DNA of 64,000 nt from Thuidium tamariscinum (lineage: Eukaryota > Streptophyta > Bryopsida > Hypnales > Thuidiaceae). The notes below the pieces were generated by a model. The model saw only the letters and a list, made by a program, of their open reading frames with translations, was not told the DNA's origin and searched no databases. Below, in pieces: positions 27,940-39,077 of this stretch (position 1 is the stretch's first letter; the number at the start of each line of letters is the position of its first letter). The stretch spans positions 18,689,067 through 18,753,066 of the forward strand of contig OX344758.2 in NCBI GenBank assembly GCA_947034885.2, read 5' to 3'. A program made the position numbers and the translations under genes.

Positions 27940-28135
27940 CACTAGAAGAAAACCGTGTAAGAATGGTGTGAAACGTGTCACCTTGTTTGTGTTGAAAACC
28001 ACGTTTGGAACAGAAGAAAACGCAGGAAAATGTAGAAAAACATATTTTCCATCATTTTCTTCCGTAGCAAAGACGCTTTTCAACATAAAGAAGGTGACGC
28101 TTTCTACACCATTCTTACACAGTTTTCTTCTAGTG
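27940..28135. mobile_element. Nested 196-bp palindromic mini-CACTA (MITE)
   Basis: It starts CACTAGAAGAAAACCGTG and ends, reversed, CACTAGAAGAAAACTGTG. The bases outside are CTT on both sides, a clean 3-bp target duplication. The whole element is a near-perfect inverted repeat: the first 30 bp of the arms differ at one position, and arms of about 95 bp are roughly four-fifths identical by eye. There is no coding capacity. Its ends match the 13-bp ends of the host CACTA, so it could be moved by the same transposase. Its transcript would fold into a long hairpin. Confidence 0.93.
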
Positions 28136-30029
28136 CTTACTACTAAAATGAACATGAAATTCGAGAACGTCATGTTTGACGTTTGTAAATTCAGTTGTAG
28201 ACAAATTCTTTGTTCAGGACATTAGGACAACATCAATACGACCGTTGAAACCTTCCATGTTGTAGACTTGTCTTCATGTTGTTTTTAGCAAGTATACGCA
28301 CAGTTATTGTTCTTTAGAGGCCATCTTAGAAGCAAGCAATGTAACTTACTAATACCGGTGTTGCTTACTGGAGAAATTGCAGACTGCCATGGAATCCAGG
28401 GATTTGTCCCACGAAAATGTACTTTCCAAACATGGTATGCATCCTCAAGTGGAGAGGTACGTGTTTCCAATCTCAGTGGACGGTGCCCAAGGACAGGTCA
28501 GGTAGCACCTGCCAGACATGGTAATAAGAAACCATGAGCTACCAAGTGAAGATTCCAACGTGTTCACTGCTCGTTAAGTATTGTACGCAGGTTGTGCCTT
28601 CTCTGTCATGCGGGTGGAATCTCATCGGAAGTCAAGTTAGTAGTTCCCTTCTCTGTTGTCTTTCATCAAAATAGCAGAATAATGAGGAGCACCATTTGTA
28701 ATGAATATGGCTTCCTAGAACCACAGTTACTGGATTCCACATTCACATGGGAGTGAAATTGTTGGTACGGTTCTTTCTTCAATGGAACTTGAAGCTTAGT
28801 TGTGTATATGATTCTGGAGATAGAAGATCTCAGATTCCATGATTATTGTGAAGCAAGGTTCTGTCAAGTGAGTGACTCCTTTTTAGTGGCTCCTTCTGTT
28901 CTTTGCTGAAGTAAATCCCAACGTTTCCACTAATCTTCTATGATGGGTTTTCTAGAAAAGAATGACAATGCGTTGGAGCTATTGAGTACACGTTCTGCAA
29001 ACTTCAGTGGGGCCTTCATCATGTGCTTCTGGAAGCTTTCATATGGCACTGAGGTCTTGGTTTGGCGATGAACTCTTCACTGCAGGCACTAACAGAGTAC
29101 CAGCCTCTACCTTCAAGGAAGCGGAAAATGACATGCACAACTAAACCTTTTGAATATAGGAAATTCCGGACAAGTCTACCTTCATACCTGAAGACCTTTT
29201 TTCTGTACTCCCTATTCCTTCACGTGGAACCAAACATGTAGGGAAGATGTAGGGTTTCCAATATTCAGTATTGAGGGTTTAGGTAAGTAAATGATGCAAG
29301 TCAATTCGAATGATACAGAGAACAATTGAAAGAGATGTCAGATTGGGGAGACGATGTATTGAAGACTGAATTTGGGTTTGCTGTTTTTGTGCAGGGTATT
29401 TTGGTAGGACATCAGTGAATGCTTCGTAAGGAGGAGGTACTGCAGGCATCCATGTTGCAGCTGCCGCTGTTATGATTGCGATGATGGAGTGGCTATTGTT
29501 CTTCTTCTGTGGACATCGTTACCCTCCATCATACGTCATCGCAAGAATGGAACGCTGTGAGTTCTTACTGTGGACATTCTTTTTCTGTTGTTTCCTCCGT
29601 TTTCTTATTGTGTTTCATGAATACATAATGAAACGCTTCGGAAATGACATTTCCCAAAGCGAAAGCATCGTGAAACGAGGATGTCATCAAATTTTTGACA
29701 TTCATACACTCTTGTCCATTGAAACTTCTAATTCACCAAGAAACATCAAAGAATTCATCTTTGTTCAGCGGGTATTCCTGTTCAACACCTTTTCTTGATT
29801 TTCTAGGTAAGACCTGCAACTGCAAGTACTCAGACATTGTAATCATGTGTAAGATTTATAATTCTTATCACACATTAAAAACTGAAATCCATGCTCAGAA
29901 TTCCCAGTGTAATGCACTCCTTCAATCATAGTTATAAAGCACTTTGATCCAACCATTGTGAATGGCTTCACAAGTAATTTTCTATCATGCTTCTGTTGCG
30001 AGCGGCTGTGAAACTTCCCTTTCAATCAA
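28136..30029. other. CACTA right arm, no confident gene
   Basis: Short frames only. The segment 28371-28577 reads as 68 codons with one stop and looks vaguely protein-like, but I recognise no family. Confidence 0.4.
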
Positions 30030-30032
30030 CCA

Positions 30033-30320
30033 CAAAAGAAGAGAGCACTGGAAGTGGCCAAACGAAACGTCTTCAAATACGAGGACTGCACTCATGCAAC
30101 AGTGAACTTCATTGATGAGAAGCAAATCAAGCAAGGAAACTATGCCTAGATGTGCTTGGGCACCTTGAACGACGGCAACAAGGAAGTGGCGATGCAGCAG
30201 CCAAAGCTGGGGTCGTATGAAGTCGCCCATGGTTTCTACACTGACATTAAACTCTTGTCAACAATGCTTCACTGCAATCTTGTCATGCTGCATGCCTACG
30301 GTGACGACGACATTCACCAG
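30033..30320 (+). pseudogene. Captured receptor-like kinase fragment inside the CACTA element
   Basis: The reading frame gives a juxtamembrane and kinase N-lobe segment. KRALEVAKRNVFKYEDCTHA and a degenerate glycine loop (IKQGNYA, stop, MCLGTLNDG) lead to KEVAMQQPK, where the catalytic lysine of AVK is lost. Then follow a helix C region (VAHGFYTDIKLLSTM) and CNLVMLHAYG, matching HRNLVxLxG of plant receptor-like kinases. It ends at CACCAG/GTATGC, a plausible original exon end. Lesions are a TAG at 30147-30149 and the missing lysine. It lies 1.1 kb from the right end of the transposon, the usual place for gene fragments picked up by CACTA elements. It cannot encode an active kinase. Confidence 0.75.
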
Positions 30321-31456
30321 GTATGCAGAATGTTTCTGTCTCATTCTGATGGTCTTGAAAAATTCTAACCCTACTTATAGAGAAAGGCAAGGTGCATGGA
30401 CTGTGACCTCTCTGAAGCATGCTACCGTTAACCGCAACTATCTTCAGTCTCAGAATTGTATAGAACATAATGCCTCTAGTATTTGGTATTCATGGAAATA
30501 GAACTTGGATTCCTTATAGAGGCATGCAAGGTCTATAAGTTCTGTGACATCAGCAGCAATGCAAATGCATTACTGTAATTCTTCAATGTACTTTTCAAGT
30601 ACTTCGCTTTTTCAACAATTTGGGAGTTCCATTACTTTCTTATAGTTTTGATGATTAGGTTTTTTCATATGTTTGAAGAGTAGTACCCAAGAAATGCGGT
30701 CCTCTTTGCAATGAAGACATGAGTTCAATTCATTATTTTTGTAGTATGAATATTGATGACATGCAACTTCACTTCCCATTCACATATTGGTCACTGTGTA
30801 CTCCACTTGCATGCATGACTGCATGTTCTGCATGGAATTATGCCGAGGGCTACCTAGCCATTTTGAAAATTCTTATGTTCAAAGAAGCACACTATTGTTG
30901 ACGTACACAAGCATGACTTTCTTTGTGCCTATGTTTATCATTCGAAAAACACGTTCACTGGAACATGCATGTCATGAATGCACATTCACTGCAACGCCCT
31001 AAAAAGCACTTCCGTTTTTGAAGACGTTCCTTCAAATGCGGAGATCGGAAGTCTAACATGTTATTACACAGTCTACAATACAAGAACACGTTCCCAAAAA
31101 TATAAGGACAGCAGAACAAGAAGACACATGTCAGTAGCACCTTCTTCTCAGAAATACTGGCACAAGTCAGAAACGATAGGACACGTGTTGCGCTTAGAAA
31201 GCGAAATTGAAATTCTTTAAATAACCATTCAAACCTACACGTGGCAAAGCATTTGGCACCCACCATATGTTTCCACAAACACGGTGAACAGTATAATAAA
31301 CATGAAAGGTTTGATAGAGAAGACGTTGCATTCTCTGTGTTGACAACGTGACTCTCAACACAATCTACTTGACGCAGTCCGTTTTCACTCGGCATTTCAA
31401 GGAACGTGGTTTTCCTGTTACAGAATTGTTGTTATCAACAGGTTTTTCTTCTAGTG
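30321..31456. other. Right terminal region of the CACTA element
   Basis: No gene is seen. Near the end, read from the right, ACGT words recur (CCACGTTCC, GTCACGTTGTC, CCACGTGTAG, ACACGTGTCC), echoing the left end and suggesting subterminal protein-binding sites. Confidence 0.5.
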
Positions 31457-31650
31457 TTTTTTTGTGCATAACTTTTAGAAGTAAGTTTTCTTAGATCTGA
31501 ATTTTAAGAGACATAATATTTTCATTACTCTTCAAATTATCCATATTTCATTTTATTTTTAAAAAATTATTCCAAAAGTCACAAGATTCATGGAAAATTG
31601 AAAATAGGCCATTTTGAAACAAAATCAATAAGTGTTTCTTGCAATTACCC
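31457..31650 (-). mobile_element. Right part of the MITE split by the CACTA insertion
   Basis: It runs from the CACTA right border to a reversed family end (AAGTGTTTCTTGCAATTACCC). It contains GTGCATAACTTTTAGAAG, similar to GTTCATAACTTTTTCATC in the left part at about 3872. Together with 3810-4281 it would reconstitute one element of about 666 bp. Confidence 0.45.
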
Positions 31651-32270
31651 CCAAATCCTACAATTTATATTAGAAAATGAGACTTTTGCAAATCTATTTT
31701 TAAATATTTTAAAATTATTTTAAAAAAGGGCCATTATTATCAACTAAGGACAAAGATAGAATATCAAAGCCAAAACTACAAAAAAAGTTTAATTCAACAT
31801 AAATTTGACCTAAATGATGCACACTTTAACCCAATATAAGACACAATTGGAACATGATTTTGGAAATTGTTCTCTTGATAAACTATATTTTCTATTAAAA
31901 GACCTTACCTACCAAATTTCACAATGTTATTCTTCTAAAAAGTTATTTAATAGTACTAAAAACCACCCAAATTGCATGTGTGACATATGTTTAAAATTCA
32001 ACATTTCCTATTTTATCATCCTTGAAAGATTTGAAAAAATTCAAGTAAAATATTTCATGCTTGAGGAAGCTTCATTCCAAATTTCACATTCATTCAATCA
32101 TTTTTGCAATACTTATGGCAAAAAACAACTTCCGCATCCAACCTATGATACCACGGTTGTTAGTATGTGAGTATAGAAGTGTGAGCTTATGAGCCTCAAA
32201 GATGATGCACTTATACTATAGGTGCTTACACTACAGAAACCTTCTATGATAAAAGTATATTTTTACTATA

Positions 32271-34033
32271 GGGTGATTGCAAGAAACACTTGTCCTATTT
32301 GTTGCGTTTTACTATAATACTTGTGACTTTTTCTGGAGTACTTTAAAATTAGAAAATTAATTTGAAAAAAATTTGAAAAATATGAATAATATATACACCT
32401 CTAAGATGAAGGTTTTCACCAAAGGAAATTGATAGAAAAATTCTCTAAGTAGGAGAACTTAAAAAGTGCCAAACCTCAAGAAAATACATACCTTCATGTT
32501 TTAATTTGGGAAAATTAGTAAGAATAAGTAAATACAAAAAATAAAAAGTTCTATAAGAACTCTTATAAGAAATTTCTAGACTTTTTGACTTCATTTTTTT
32601 TTGGTTTCATTGTTGTTTTGTGATTTATTGAATCCATACTAAATCTAAAGGCAAGTGTTTAATTCTAATTACCATTTCATATAGTCTCTTGCAAGGATGG
32701 AGGGTGAAGGACAACCTAGAGTTGTAGTGCCAATCAAAAAGGCGAATATGACTGAGGCAGAACGACGATCTTGCTATGAATTTTTATTAGCTCAAAGTAA
32801 CAATGGATCCTTGAAGAGAGGATCCATTACAATTGCGGCAAATCGATTTGGATTTACTACTCGTACAATCAGTAGTTTGTAGGCAAGGGTCAAGCATCCA
32901 TATCAAATGGAAATGACTTTGCAGATGTTTCTTCTCGTATTCAAGGAAAATCGGGACGAAAGAGGAAAGAGATTGACATGTCTATAGTCAAAGAGATTCC
33001 GTTGAGACAACGGAAGAACATTCGATCCTTGGCATTTGTCATGAATGTCTCTAAGTCAACATTGCATCGACTTATAAAAGAAGGGAAGCTCTACCGCCAT
33101 TCAAGTGCGCTCAAACCATTCCTCACTGAAGCAAATAAGAAATCCCGCCTGCAATATACATTGTCAATGATCGAACCATCAACCCTCAATACAGAGTCGC
33201 CAACATTCAAGGGTTCATTTGATTGCGTTCATATTGACGAGAAATGGTTTTATCTCACCGAAGAAAGTGGTAGCTTTTATTTGGTGCCAGCTAAAGAAGA
33301 GCCTCAACGTACTACAAAAAGCAAACGTTTTATTCTCAAGGTGATGTTTCTTGCTGTCGTTGCTCGTCCTCGCTTTGATTACTTAAGGAATAAATTTTTC
33401 AATGGTAAAATTGGAATATATCCTTTTATTTTCCAAGAACCTGCAAAACGATCAAGCAAAAATCGTCCGGTTGGTACAATGGAGACAAAGCCAATTGTAG
33501 CAATCACAAAGGAAGTGACAAGAACTTTTTTGATTGAGAGGGTATTTCCAAACATCAGACTAGTGTGGCCACGAACCTCAGAAGCAACACCTATTGAAGT
33601 CTTTGTGCAACAAGATAATGCAAAGCCACAGCCTAGTCCAAATGATCCCATTTTCATTGAAGAGGGCAACAAGGATGGATTCAAGATTCGCTTAGTTTGT
33701 CAACCTCCAAATAGTCCAGATACAAATGTACTGGACCTTGGATTTTTTCGGGCCATCCAATCATTGCAACATCAAAAGGCTCCTAATGTGATTGATGAAC
33801 TAGTCAGTGCAGTTGTTGCCTCATTCAATGAGATGGAGAAGGAAAAATTGAATGATGTCTTCCTATCTCTTCAAAACTGCCTCATTAGCATAATGAAAGT
33901 CAATGGGGGCAACAATTACAAGCTCCCTCACATGGGAAAAGCAAGATTGGCAAGATTAGGCCGTCTTCCTATAAATCTACAATGTCGTGTAGACATATTA
34001 CAAGGTGCCTTAGATGCAATTCGTGACATGTAG
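32271..34033 (+). mobile_element. Mariner-like element (plant DD39D type), right end unresolved
   Basis: The left end is TA followed by GGGTGATTGCAAGAAACACT and TGTCCTATTTGTTG. TA is the mariner target duplication. The transposase starts 426 bp inside. No equally good reversed end was found downstream. A weaker match, GGGTCATTGCAAAAAAGGTG reversed at 36860 and followed by TA, would give 4.59 kb, but it pairs better with 36140. The nearby non-coding copies share this terminal sequence and may be its deletion derivatives. Confidence 0.6.
32697..34033 (+). pseudogene. Mariner-like transposase, DD39D, two lesions
   Basis: The N-terminal helix-turn-helix region (TEAERRSCYEFLLAQS... FGFTTRTISSL) is followed by a TAG at 32880-32882 where the family has tryptophan. 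A one-base deletion near 32904 then shifts the frame; the rest is open from 32906 to the stop at 34033. Catalytic aspartates are intact: VHIDEKWF, VQQDNAKPQ and NVLDLGFF, with 39 residues between the second and third. This spacing defines plant mariner-like transposases. The last third shows the family signature GFFRAIQSLQ. Two simple lesions in an otherwise conserved frame mean fairly recent inactivation. Confidence 0.85.
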
Positions 34034-36139
34034 ATCATTGGAGTGAAAAAATAATGGCACAATAAGCTAGAATATTAGTTTAGTGGAGACAAAGCCCACT
34101 ACTACCACAAATACTTGAAATAAATATTTCTTAAATTTGTATCTTACTAGTTTCAGTTTTATTTATATGAAAAATCTTTGGTTCATTCTATTTGGATTAG
34201 TGATGTGAAATTGTTGACAATCTTCTTGATGGGAAACCTATAGAATTGTTTTTTATTTCAAGTTCTTTAATTTTTTTTAATTCAAGAGTTATAGTACTTT
34301 AAATAAAAATCTCACTTATTGGATTTTGTATCTTTCTTACTTTCAATTCTATATTGGAACTACTAACAATTCACGTTTTCTTTCTATTTTGAATCTACTT
34401 CTACTTAACAAATTTTAGTAGGTGAGAATTTAGTTTGTCTTTAATTAAATATTCTTGTAGATTTTGAATTCAATTATTGAAAATATACCAAAAGAAATTC
34501 AAAATTAGTAGAGGAAAAAATTGGAGTCCAAAAATGTAGTCAAGAAAGGTTCAAAAATAGAATTGGATACTTTAATTCAAAATATTCTATAATGTATTCA
34601 ATACATATTTTTGCACTTCCCTCCTTATATTCTTACAATATTGTAATTCCATGTTCAATGGTCAAATATGCTAAAAAGGTAGTTTTAAAATCATCTTTAT
34701 TCTTTGCAATAAAATTGGCATTTTCTATGGGTTTTGATGGAAAGAAGACCTTGGAATTTTGGAAAGTAACTTCTAAAGTCCTCAAGTCCTTCCAGGGAAC
34801 TTTTTAGATTTCTATTAGTGTTTTTTACCTCCATTTTGTGTCATCTTCTTAAGCCATTTTTTAAACATACAAATTGAAATTAGAGTTTAGAGAGTATAAT
34901 TTTTTTCTCAATCTTTGACTTAAAACAAAAAGTTAAACCACCCTATGTCCAAAAGACAATTTAAGGGACAACACTCCAGAATCAACAAAATATGAAGTTT
35001 TTAAAGTTTTAAATTTTCTCATGAAGAAAATTGTGAATTATGTAAGTTATATTGGAAGTAGATTTTCCAACTCAAAATTATTTCAAAATATTTTGGAAGT
35101 GTCTAGGCTTCTTGGTATTTTAGTCTTACCATTTGAAAGGGTTCACTAAAAAGTGGAAAACAAACCAAGAGGTAGAAGCCTTTGGAGCACATGAAACATT
35201 TTTGTTATGAATATGTAGGGTCATTACAATATATCTATAATTTCATATAGTAGACCTAAAAAATGATTAAAATAAAGGAATTGTAAAAATGAAACATCAA
35301 ACGTTCCAACTTAGAGTTAATTAATTAATTTTAAATAACATAAAACAATAATGAAAATGACACACAAGCAAATTATTGGAAAACCATTTTTTTAGCACAC
35401 TCACAATTTCATGTGCAAGTACTTATGAATAAATTTCAAAAGGATCCAAGGTAAAACAACAATAGAAATTGTTGTATAATTAACAATGATATGTGGAAGT
35501 CATTGTGTTGCTATAATAATGGTTTTGTAATTTTGTAATTCATTAAATCTTTGTAATTCAATAATTCTCACATTGTAGTGTAAAAGGTTCTATTTTAGAA
35601 AAAAAAATACATGCACAAAAAAATGCACAAGCTTTGTTTTGTGGCATTAGGAAATCAGTATCTAATGTGAAAATTAGATCTATTACAGAATAAAATCTTA
35701 TTTATTTATTTATTTAATTCCTAAAAATATCTCCCTTTCATATTATATATCTAAAGGTCACAAACCTAGTACCAATAAAAAGTTATATGCATGAAATAGC
35801 ACCAAGCTTTATTTTACATCGATTCATTAATTATATGATATGAAAATTATGTTTTTATTTATATAAAGATATTTTCATTCAAATTTTTTATTTATAAAAG
35901 CTTTGAAATTCAATAACTAGCACACTATACGTTCATTACGTTGGAATGCCATGTAAAAAAGTCATGCATCCCTTCATACAAAGAGCTTACCGATGATACT
36001 AAGATTGCAAACATAAGAAACTATTGGTTTCATAGATCTCAATACATTAAAAAAATTGATTAAAAAAACAAACTAATTTCAATTATACATGTATCATATG
36101 GAGTAGTACAAAACTAACATCTAAATATTCATTTCTAAA
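34034..36139. other. AT-rich non-coding stretch
   Basis: No gene is seen. A lone end-like motif, TAGGGTCATTACAATATATC, sits at about 35217 without a recognisable partner. Part of this stretch may be the tail of the mariner-like element. Confidence 0.45.
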
Positions 36140-36860
36140 GGGTCATTACAATAAAAGGTGGTAGAGTCTATCTCATCTTCACTAAATTTTGAAGCACAAG
36201 TCCAATGACGAATATGATTTTTTTTAACATGCCTCACTTTATTGTAAGAAGGTCCATTATTTATTAAAGCAAAGAAAAATAATAATTTATATTTAAATTG
36301 TTTTTATTAATTTTTTGCATATAGAATTCTACAATATTAAGAGTCTCAAAATTTGATGATTTACAGTTGAAATTTTCATAGGCTATTTTTATTTTTATAG
36401 TAAGAAAATCATGTATCTAAAAAGAAATATGTGAAAAAACATTATTTTGTGTCCTCCATACGAGTACAAATAGCACTTCCATTATGTGCAATTTTTTAAC
36501 ATTGAAGGTGGTTTTGGAAAAAATGTCATCACTATCAACTCCTTCCAAATAACCAATTTTAAATTAAAATTTTCAATTGGTTTTCCTATTTTTTATGAAT
36601 TAAAATATGAAATTGTAGTGAAAGGAACTATGGATTATTTTTTTAAGAGATTCTGGACTTCTATAGTTCACCTACATAGAAAAATTTTCTATGCTATTCC
36701 TTCCAAGGGTATTATCTTTTTTTAAATGTGTAGTTCAAATATTTTTTTGACTTGTTATTGAAATTTTTTGTCTAATTATAAAGTAATCTGTACTTCATGA
36801 AATAAAAATGATTACTATACTAAACACTATGTTCTTTGGGCACCTTTTTTGCAATGACCC
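36140..36860. mobile_element. 721-bp MITE with GGGTCATT ends and TAAA duplication
   Basis: The left end is GGGTCATTACAATAAAAGGT; the reversed right end is GGGTCATTGCAAAAAAGGTG. One substitution and one indel region separate the two about 20-bp ends. TAAA precedes the left end (36136-36139) and follows the right end (36861-36864), a 4-bp or TA-containing duplication. There is no transposase inside. Confidence 0.7.
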
Positions 36861-38223
36861 TAAAACATACACCTCATAAACATCAAGGTGTAAGGTGAAT
36901 TTTAGAAACATGTGGGATTGAGATGGAGTACATTAGAAGTTTTTATTTTATTTAGACATTGTGAGAAAACACATATGAAGTACAGAGTGTAATACACTAG
37001 GAGAGTCTTGAAATCCCTACCAAGAAGACTTAATTGAAACAAAGACGATTTACTATAGAGTAAAAAAAATTGTGCTTACATGCTAATGGGGGCAATCTTA
37101 TGTATATATATAGTAACTATTGTCCACCAATTCATTACAATTTTTCTAGTAGTATGGACAATGTCCACCTTAAAATGAAACAAAATAAAATTCATCAAAT
37201 CCTCATTGTCTTCATCCATCGATCACTTATTTTTTCAAGCATGATGTATTAAAAAACCGAATATCATTCTGAAAAATTTACATCATATGTAAAATTTGAT
37301 GAAATTAATGAATTTTAGAATATAAAATGGATGAAAATTTAAGAGGAAAAATGGGATGAATTTTCTACAAGACAAGATGTCCACAAAAAAAATTCTAATA
37401 GAATTTCATTATTCTTTACCATGTTTTCAAAGTACTTCTTCTTCCTCTTCTTCCTAAGTTTAGAATTTGTGTGACCCTTGAAGGATACCAAGGATGAAAA
37501 GTGTCCAATGGATGACTTTATTGTTCAATGTAGAAACTTTAAATGCACCTATTGGTCCAATAATAAAAGCATTTTGGTGACTACATTGGTCATATGAAGT
37601 TATGATTTTTGATGGTAAATCAAAGTACAACTTAGATTGAAAGTGACCTATTGATTAGTTTTGAGTTTTTTGTACCTTGTCGACTTTCACTTTTTTTGGC
37701 CTTACATATGAGGCCATCTACATTGGTGGAAAGCCCTCCTTCAAGTCATTGAATGGGTTGAAATGAATTGGGTCCCTTGTTAGACCCCTCTAAGTCATTC
37801 CAAGGGTGCAAGTAAAAAAAACGTCCCCTATTTTGTGCTTGATTAAATGACCTTTTACACCCCTCCTAGCTAATTTGGGACCTTCAATTACAAATATGAA
37901 TTAAAAATCTGAAAATTTCATCATGTGTGAAAAATTACAAAATTTATTGTATTCCCAACGGACTACCTAGTTCACCCCGGCCATTGAATGCAATTGTGTT
38001 CTTGCACATCAGATGATTGCAAATGAAATGACTTAAGGGAGGAGGTCCATAAACCGACCATCTAAGGGCTGGAACAGAATTTTGGACAGGTCAAACATCT
38101 TGAAATATTTTTTTAGAAAATTGTCCTTGAAAGATAGCTTGAATAGGCATCTAACCCAAGTTGTTTCATATTTTTTGGAGCTCTCTAGAATTAGTTATCA
38201 AATTCTGAAGTTGAAAGAACATA

Positions 38224-38340
38224 CGGCTCTAAAATGGTGCCCTAGCTAAAATGTACACTGTCAGTACACTGCTGAAGGCTATGAAAACGCAACATGTACA
38301 AGTACTGTACATTTAAGATAGGGCACCATTTTAGAACCCG
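38224..38340. repeat. Fold-back element or hairpin, 117 bp
   Basis: TCTAAAATGGTGCCCTA in the left arm and the same sequence reversed in the right arm lie within arms of about 34 bp (CGG...AAATGTAC) around a loop of about 50 bp. Three or four mismatches were counted by eye. Such a structure is either a small fold-back MITE or a small-RNA precursor. Confidence 0.7.
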
Positions 38341-38805
38341 CTCCATTCAAGAGCCTCCTCCTATACTCAATACAATAATCAACATGTAGTGGGTTTTACC
38401 CATTTGTTAAATAAATAAATAAAAAATACAGTAAGCAACCAATGGTTGCATTATTTTTATTTATTTATACACAGGTGGCATGGAGTGTGGCCTAGAGTGG
38501 CAAAACAAGTGTAACTTAACTTAGTTCACAGGAGTTGTTTTGAAGTATGATAAGTACTGAAAGTGCAAGGCAGGAAGCATGACCCCACTCCTCCCACACG
38601 AAGCTGCTATGAAGGTGCCACTTGCTAAAATACTCCTCCTCTTCAATTGATTATCTGGGCCCGCTATCCCTCGTTGTCAGATGGTTGCACTGACAGAAAG
38701 GCACCACGATATTGTTTTTATGTGGGGAATTCATTTCCCGGGCTATTTTTCCACGTCATACAAGAAAGTCATTTTGGGACAAGGAAATAAGGCTAATAGG
38801 AAGAT

Positions 38806-38826
38806 CATTTCGGGACGGAGGGAGTA
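38806..38826 (-). repeat. Stowaway/mariner-type end sequence
   Basis: Read on the minus strand it gives TA then CTCCCTCCGTCCCGAAATG, the well-known terminal consensus of plant Stowaway MITEs and mariner-like elements. A degenerate partner (TATCCCTCGTTGTC, at about 38669) would make a 158-bp element, but that match is weak. Confidence 0.5.
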
Positions 38827-39077
38827 TATGTTAAAAGAAGAATCCTATTTGGTGTATGTTAAAGAAGATTTCAATTTAGTGTATGTTTTAGAAGAATTTA
38901 GTATTCCATAAAGATTGGGATTGGCAATACAAGGTCTTAGAAGAGGACCCATTATATCCAATCTATACTAGAAACTCTAAAAATGTGCACATACTTATAG
39001 TGTTTTATGGGTCTAAGTATAGATAATTACAAAATACATTTGTTAATTTCAATTAGGAAGGGTGTTAAATTTCAATG

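Larger units (their letters stand above)
4282..31456. mobile_element. Giant CACTA (En/Spm) DNA transposon, about 27.2 kb
   Basis: The left end reads CACTAGAAGAAAATCACG. The right end, reversed, reads CACTAGAAGAAAAACCTG, giving a perfect 13-bp terminal inverted repeat that starts with the superfamily hallmark CACTA. The three bases before the left end and after the right end are both TTT, the 3-bp duplication expected for this superfamily, although the right flank is a T run. Inside are both genes expected of such elements: a TNP2 transposase on the minus strand and a divergent Transposase_24-like gene on the plus strand. A captured kinase fragment and a nested mini-CACTA are also present. Both genes carry one in-frame stop, so the copy is probably not autonomous. 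Typical autonomous plant CACTAs are roughly 8-20 kb; much of the extra length is non-coding DNA rich in ACTTC/GAAGT motifs. Confidence 0.88.
36861..39074. other. AT-rich intergenic, no gene seen
   Basis: No coding sequence is recognised. It holds the fold-back element at 38224-38340, an AAATAAAT-rich hairpin at about 38405-38469 with a GCAACC...GGTTGC centre, and a Stowaway/mariner-like end at 38806-38826. Confidence 0.5.

Noticed and set aside
27872-28225. Overlapping frames on both strands around 28 kb
   Set aside because: They are produced by the palindromic mini-CACTA, whose two arms are reverse complements of each other.
28371-28577. Possible second captured gene fragment in the CACTA right arm (68 codons, one stop)
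   Set aside because: It looks mildly protein-like, but no domain is recognised and the frame is too short to claim.
32271-36860. Calling the whole 4.59 kb one mariner element
   Set aside because: The right-end motif at 36860 matches 36140 better than 32271, and the two are bordered by TAAA, so a separate MITE is the simpler reading.
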